A stretch of DNA of 51,750 bases from an uncultured Oscillospiraceae bacterium (GTDB lineage: Bacteria > Bacillota > Clostridia > Oscillospirales > Oscillospiraceae). Of this stretch, positions 48,316-51,750 are shown in pieces. How positions within the stretch are numbered: position 1 is the first letter of the stretch; each line of letters starts with the position of its first letter. Both the position numbers and the translations under genes were made by a program. The stretch lies in the NCBI GenBank assembly GCA_947625815.1, contig CANQPU010000015.1, positions 1 to 51,750 of the forward strand, written 5' to 3'. The notes below the pieces were generated by a model. That model did not search any database and had not been told where the DNA came from. It saw only the letters and a list, made by a program, of their open reading frames with translations.

Positions 48316-48702
48316 TCACGCGAGGCTGTAAACGGCCAGGGCGGCGAGGGAGAGCACCAGGTAGACGGCGCCGGCCAGCAACATCCCCCGGGCGCTCTTG
48401 CGCTCGGCGGCCTTGCGCTGGCGGTAATCGCCCATGGTCTCCTTCCCGTTCCCGTGGCGCAGGATCGGGAGGGCCGTCTCCAGGGCGGTCTTGATGCCGT
48501 AGCCGGTGACGTCAAAGGCGCCCCGGTTGCGCACGCCCCGGATGCCGCCGATGCCCAAAAGCATCGCGGCGGCCACGAACAGCCCGTCGCACACGCACCT
48601 GGTGACCTCATAGTCCCGGCTCATGTTCAGCGCGAAGACAGCTGCGGCGATGACGGCTCCCACCGCCAGATAGATGAGAAAATCCCGCTGCTTCTCTTTC
48701 AT
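48316..48702 (-). CDS. DUF3899-like small membrane protein
   Basis: 128 residues and three to four membrane helices: [35 protein letters not shown] with the motif [14 protein letters not shown], and [21 protein letters not shown]. The GaFD-YG block matches DUF3899, of unknown function. The ATG at 48702 overlaps the oppF stop (ATGA), so translation is coupled to the transporter. Family assignment is moderate. Confidence 0.75.
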   Translation of the reverse strand: MKEKQRDFLIYLAVGAVIAAAVFALNMSRDYEVTRCVCDGLFVAAAMLLGIGGIRGVRNRGAFDVTGYGIKTALETALPILRHGNGKETMGDYRQRKAAERKSARGMLLAGAVYLVLSLAALAVYSLA

Positions 48703-49853
48703 TTTCCGGCAAGCTGGGACATGATGCGCTGGTACTCGGCCTCGTTGCACTGGACGAAGTGGCCGGGACGGACCTCACGGAAGCTGGGCTTATCCACGGT
48801 GTAATCGTGCTCGGCCAGGGGGTTATAGGTGATGCGCTTCCGGGCCTTCTCATAGATGGGGTCAGGCAGCGGGATGGCCGAGAGGAGGGACCGGGTGTAG
48901 GGGTGCAGGGGGTGGGCGAAAAGCTCGTCGGAGTCCGCCAGCTCCACCATCTTGCCGAAGTACATGACGCCGATGCGGTCGGAGAAATACTTGACCACGG
49001 AAAGGTCGTGGGCGATGAAGAGGATGGTGAGGCCGAAGCGCTCGCGCAGCTCGTTCAAAAGGTTGATGACCTGGGCCTGGACCGACACGTCCAGAGCCGA
49101 CACGGGCTCGTCGGCGATGATGAGCTCGGGGTTCATGATGATGGCCCGGGCCACGCCGATACGCTGGCGCTGGCCGCCGGAGAATTCGTGGGGGTAGCGG
49201 GAGGCGTGCTCGCGCACCAGGCCCACCAGCTCCAGCATCTCATAGACCTTCTCGTCCAGGACCTTCTTGTCCCGCTCGCCCTGGATGACCAGGCCCTCGG
49301 AGATGGTCTCGCGGACGGTCATACGGGGGTCCAGGGAGGCGATGGGGTCCTGGAAGATCATCTGGATCTGGGTGACCAGGCGGGTGTTTTTGGCCTTGCG
49401 CATGGCGTCCTTGTACTCCGCCTGGAGCTTGGCCTTCTCCTCGCCGGAGGCCTTTTCGATGAGGGGCTCATATTTGGCGCGGGTCTCCTCCTGGAGCTTC
49501 CGGGAGTACATCTTGTCGCAGTTCTTCTGGTCGTTTTTGGCGTCCTCGATCTGCTTTTTGAGCTCCTGGGCCCTCTGGGGATCCTTGCAGGCCTTCAGCT
49601 CCTCCTTGAGCTTCTGGGTGCCGGCGCAGATCCTGATGCCCTTGAAGTACACGTCGCCGGAGGTGATGTTGTAGAGCTTGATGATGGACCGCCCGGTGGT
49701 GGTCTTGCCGCAGCCGGACTCGCCCACGAGGCCGAAGACCTCGCCCTTCTTGATGTCGAAGCTCACGTCGTCCACGGCCTTGGTCACGAAGCTCCCGGCC
49801 TTGAAATACTGGCAAAGGTGCTCAACACGGAGCAGGGTCTCCTGTTCACTCAT
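48699..49853 (-). CDS. oppF: Oligopeptide ABC transporter ATPase, OppF/DppF type
   Basis: 384 residues. Walker [10 protein letters not shown] (44-52), Q-loop [16 protein letters not shown] (165-180), signature [15 protein letters not shown] (224), Walker [13 protein letters not shown] (244) and H-loop AHDL (His282). The C-terminal oligopeptide-binding-type tail [15 protein letters not shown] is typical. Between Walker A and the Q-loop there is an added charged helical stretch of about 70 residues (78-155) absent from standard OppF. AAGGAGGG precedes the ATG, and the gene overlaps oppD by 8 bp. Confidence 0.94.
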   Translation of the reverse strand: MSEQETLLRVEHLCQYFKAGSFVTKAVDDVSFDIKKGEVFGLVGESGCGKTTTGRSIIKLYNITSGDVYFKGIRICAGTQKLKEELKACKDPQRAQELKKQIEDAKNDQKNCDKMYSRKLQEETRAKYEPLIEKASGEEKAKLQAEYKDAMRKAKNTRLVTQIQMIFQDPIASLDPRMTVRETISEGLVIQGERDKKVLDEKVYEMLELVGLVREHASRYPHEFSGGQRQRIGVARAIIMNPELIIADEPVSALDVSVQAQVINLLNELRERFGLTILFIAHDLSVVKYFSDRIGVMYFGKMVELADSDELFAHPLHPYTRSLLSAIPLPDPIYEKARKRITYNPLAEHDYTVDKPSFREVRPGHFVQCNEAEYQRIMSQLAGK

Positions 49854-51750
49854 GCTTTTCCCTCCTTGCGTTCATTCTGGCGATACGGTCGGTGACGGCC
49901 TTCGGCGGGTCCACCTTCGGCGCGTCGGGGTGGAGAAGCCACGTCGCGGCGTAGTGGGTGTCGGAAATCTTGAACATGGGCGGCTGGCGCTCGAAATCGA
50001 TGGCCATGGCGTACTGGTTCCGGGGCGCGAAGGCGTCGCCCTTGGGGGGATAGATCATGTTGGGCGGCGTGCCGGGGATGGCGTTGAGCTTCTCGTTGGT
50101 GTCAAGATCCGGCATGGAGCTCAGGAGCGCCCAGGTGTACGGGTGGGCGGAGTGGTAGAAGATATCCTCGCTGGTGCCGTACTCCACGATCTTGCCGGCG
50201 TACATGACGGCGACGCGGTCGGCCATATTAGCCACCACGCCCAGGTCGTGGGTGATGAAGATGACGGAGAGCTGACGCTCCTCCTTCAACTCGTTGATGA
50301 GCTCCAGGATCTGGGACTGGATCGTCACGTCCAGAGCGGTGGTGGGCTCGTCGCAGATGAGGATGTCGGGGTTGGCGGCCAGGGCGATGGCGATGACGAT
50401 GCGCTGGCGCATACCGCCGGAGAACTCGAAGGGGTACTGGGTGTACCGCTTGTGGGGCTCGGCGATACCCACCTCCTCCATGAGCTTGATGGCCCGGTGC
50501 TTGGCGATCTGGCGGGTGACCTTGGCCACCACGCCGGAGGCGTTCTCCTTCAGGTAGTCGATGACGGCCACGGTCTCCTTCCGGTAGTCCCTGGAGCCGG
50601 CGTCGCTGAGGAGCTGGGCGTAGTGATCGCAGAGCCTGTTGATAAGGTGGGCGATGTTGCCCTTGATGAGCTCAAGGTCGGTGACGGCGGCGTCGGCCAG
50701 CTCGTAGTCGGGCTTCTTGCCGCGGGCCACGAGGGCGTCGTACTTGCGCTTCTCCCGGTCATACTTGCGCATGACGCGGACGTTGGCCTTGACGCCGTGG
50801 AAATAGTTGTCGATCTCGCTCTTCATGCTGGAGGCGAAGGTATAGCTCAGGCTGTCCTTGGTGATGGCCAGGCGGTCGATGGTCTTGCGAACGGCCTCGT
50901 TCAGGCGCTTTAAGGTCTCGCCGCACTCCTTTTTGTCCAGGGTCTCCCGGGCAAACACAGGCAGGGCGGCCTTCAGCTCCCGGATGGCCTCCTCCATGGC
51001 CTTGCGGCTCTCGGCGGCGGAGAACTCCAGGGCCCTCTCGGCGTCGGCGATAAAGGCCAGCATGAAATTGTCGTCCAGGTACTTCCGGAGGAAGGCGTTG
51101 AGCTCGTCCAGCTCCATATCGGGCAGGGGCTGGCCGGAGAAGGTCAGGTAGTAGCCCATACGGAAGAAGTTGGGCACGGGCTTGCCGATGGCGTCCCCCA
51201 AAATGGCGCGGATGGCGCGGAGGTCCTCCACCACCGCCTTATAGTCCTTGCGGCGGAAGTCGGTCCTGGCCTTGTCTGTCAGGGACCGGACCTCATCCTT
51301 TTTGGCCTCGGGGACCACATACTTGTTGATGGACTCCCGGGACTGGCGGACGATGTCGCCCAGGCGGTCGGCGGCGTCCTTGCCCACGGAGTTCTTCTCC
51401 AACTCAAAGGCCAGCTTGTCAATGTCCTCGGCGGCCTCCTGGGCGGCCTCGTGGGCCGTGTTGTAGGCGGACTCCAGCTCGATGTGCTTGAACTCGAACT
51501 TGTCGAACTTCTTGCAGCTCTCGGGGGCGCGGGCGGCCTCGGAGGGATCCCTGGCGGACTTGACCATGGTGTCGGACAGGTTCTTCAGGTACGTATTGAA
51601 GGTCTTGCGGCTCTCCCGCTGGCGGATCTTGCCCTTCAGGAGCATGGCCTCCGTCAGCTGCCGGCCGATGCGGACGATGGGGTTCAGGCTGGACATGGGG
51701 TCCTGGAAGATCATGGCGATCTTGTCGCCGCGGATCTTGTGGAAGTCCTC
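49846..51750 (-). CDS. oppD: Oligopeptide ABC transporter ATPase OppD with large inserted domain (5' end outside window)
   Basis: The reading frame continues past the right edge, so the N-terminus with Walker A is not visible. Visible from the edge: [18 protein letters not shown] (Q-loop), then FSGGMRQR signature, Walker [14 protein letters not shown]-loop ITHDLGV, and the OppD tail [14 protein letters not shown]...[10 protein letters not shown]. In ordinary OppD the Q-loop and signature are about 65 residues apart. Here they are about 430 apart: roughly 360 residues (about 50510-51610) of mostly helical, charged sequence interrupt the helical subdomain. The tail lacks the usual CxxRC-type cysteines. 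The frame is open throughout, so this is not a disrupted gene. Confidence 0.93.
   Translation of the reverse strand, partial: EDFHKIRGDKIAMIFQDPMSSLNPIVRIGRQLTEAMLLKGKIRQRESRKTFNTYLKNLSDTMVKSARDPSEAARAPESCKKFDKFEFKHIELESAYNTAHEAAQEAAEDIDKLAFELEKNSVGKDAADRLGDIVRQSRESINKYVVPEAKKDEVRSLTDKARTDFRRKDYKAVVEDLRAIRAILGDAIGKPVPNFFRMGYYLTFSGQPLPDMELDELNAFLRKYLDDNFMLAFIADAERALEFSAAESRKAMEEAIRELKAALPVFARETLDKKECGETLKRLNEAVRKTIDRLAITKDSLSYTFASSMKSEIDNYFHGVKANVRVMRKYDREKRKYDALVARGKKPDYELADAAVTDLELIKGNIAHLINRLCDHYAQLLSDAGSRDYRKETVAVIDYLKENASGVVAKVTRQIAKHRAIKLMEEVGIAEPHKRYTQYPFEFSGGMRQRIVIAIALAANPDILICDEPTTALDVTIQSQILELINELKEERQLSVIFITHDLGVVANMADRVAVMYAGKIVEYGTSEDIFYHSAHPYTWALLSSMPDLDTNEKLNAIPGTPPNMIYPPKGDAFAPRNQYAMAIDFERQPPMFKISDTHYAATWLLHPDAPKVDPPKAVTDRIARMNARREKHE

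Noticed and set aside
50500-51620. OppD insert as an inserted separate gene or intron
   Set aside because: The frame is continuous through the insert on the coding strand, without stop codons or intron/intein-like ends.

Overview
The window looks like chromosome from a GC-rich member of the Clostridia, most probably Oscillospirales/Oscillospiraceae. This is inferred from gene content and base composition; no 16S sequence is present. The core genes are of Firmicute type (RNase Y, long-form HPF, SecG, PlsY beside a GT28-type lipid glycosyltransferase, FolT under a THF riboswitch, Pta), yet the DNA is strongly GC-rich with mostly GC-ending codons.

Layout. 1-448: gene-free left edge with two tandem strong promoters firing leftward out of the window. 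449-9025: housekeeping genes: an aldo/keto reductase, rny, a four-gene membrane operon (GT-C-like protein, two-part ThrE/YjjP-YjjB exporter, metallophosphoesterase), hpf, and a fumarase alpha subunit without its beta partner. 9117-11859: a four-gene operon ending in TtcA-like and endonuclease IV genes, followed by a 380-bp palindromic MITE-like repeat. 12318-19242: pta, secG, tatD, folT (THF riboswitch), a ddl-murF-pseudouridine synthase operon behind a structured leader, then tRNA-Asp and tRNA-Thr.

19197-31741 is an integrated, mobilizable-type element in the 3' half of tRNA-Thr. It has a 46-bp att repeat at each end, integrase arm-type repeats at each end, a tyrosine integrase, an excisionase-like HTH protein, a relaxase with a Sel1-repeat tail, a MobC-like RHH protein, an HTH_36 protein and an iteron-like noncoding region. 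Its cargo is a complete phosphate module, pstS-pstC-pstA-pstB-phoU-phoB-phoR. Pho boxes (TTTACA repeats, 11-bp period) stand before both pstS and phoB, so uptake and its control travel together. A second, decayed relative lies directly behind it (31742 to about 35010). It consists of a truncated integrase pseudogene, an ECF sigma factor/beta-propeller anti-sigma pair with a candidate ECF promoter, and a scrap of the mobC-like gene.

35089-41079: plsY with a glycolipid glycosyltransferase, an AlkZ-related gene, a YitT transporter and feoAB. 41080-41576 is a gene-free array of hairpins. 41577-51750, all on the minus strand: a two-component system; a translationally coupled zinc-ribbon/ABC ATPase/double-length permease system; and the end of an oligopeptide ABC operon (oppD-oppF-DUF3899). 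Both Opp ATPases carry inserted helical domains, the OppD one about 360 residues long.
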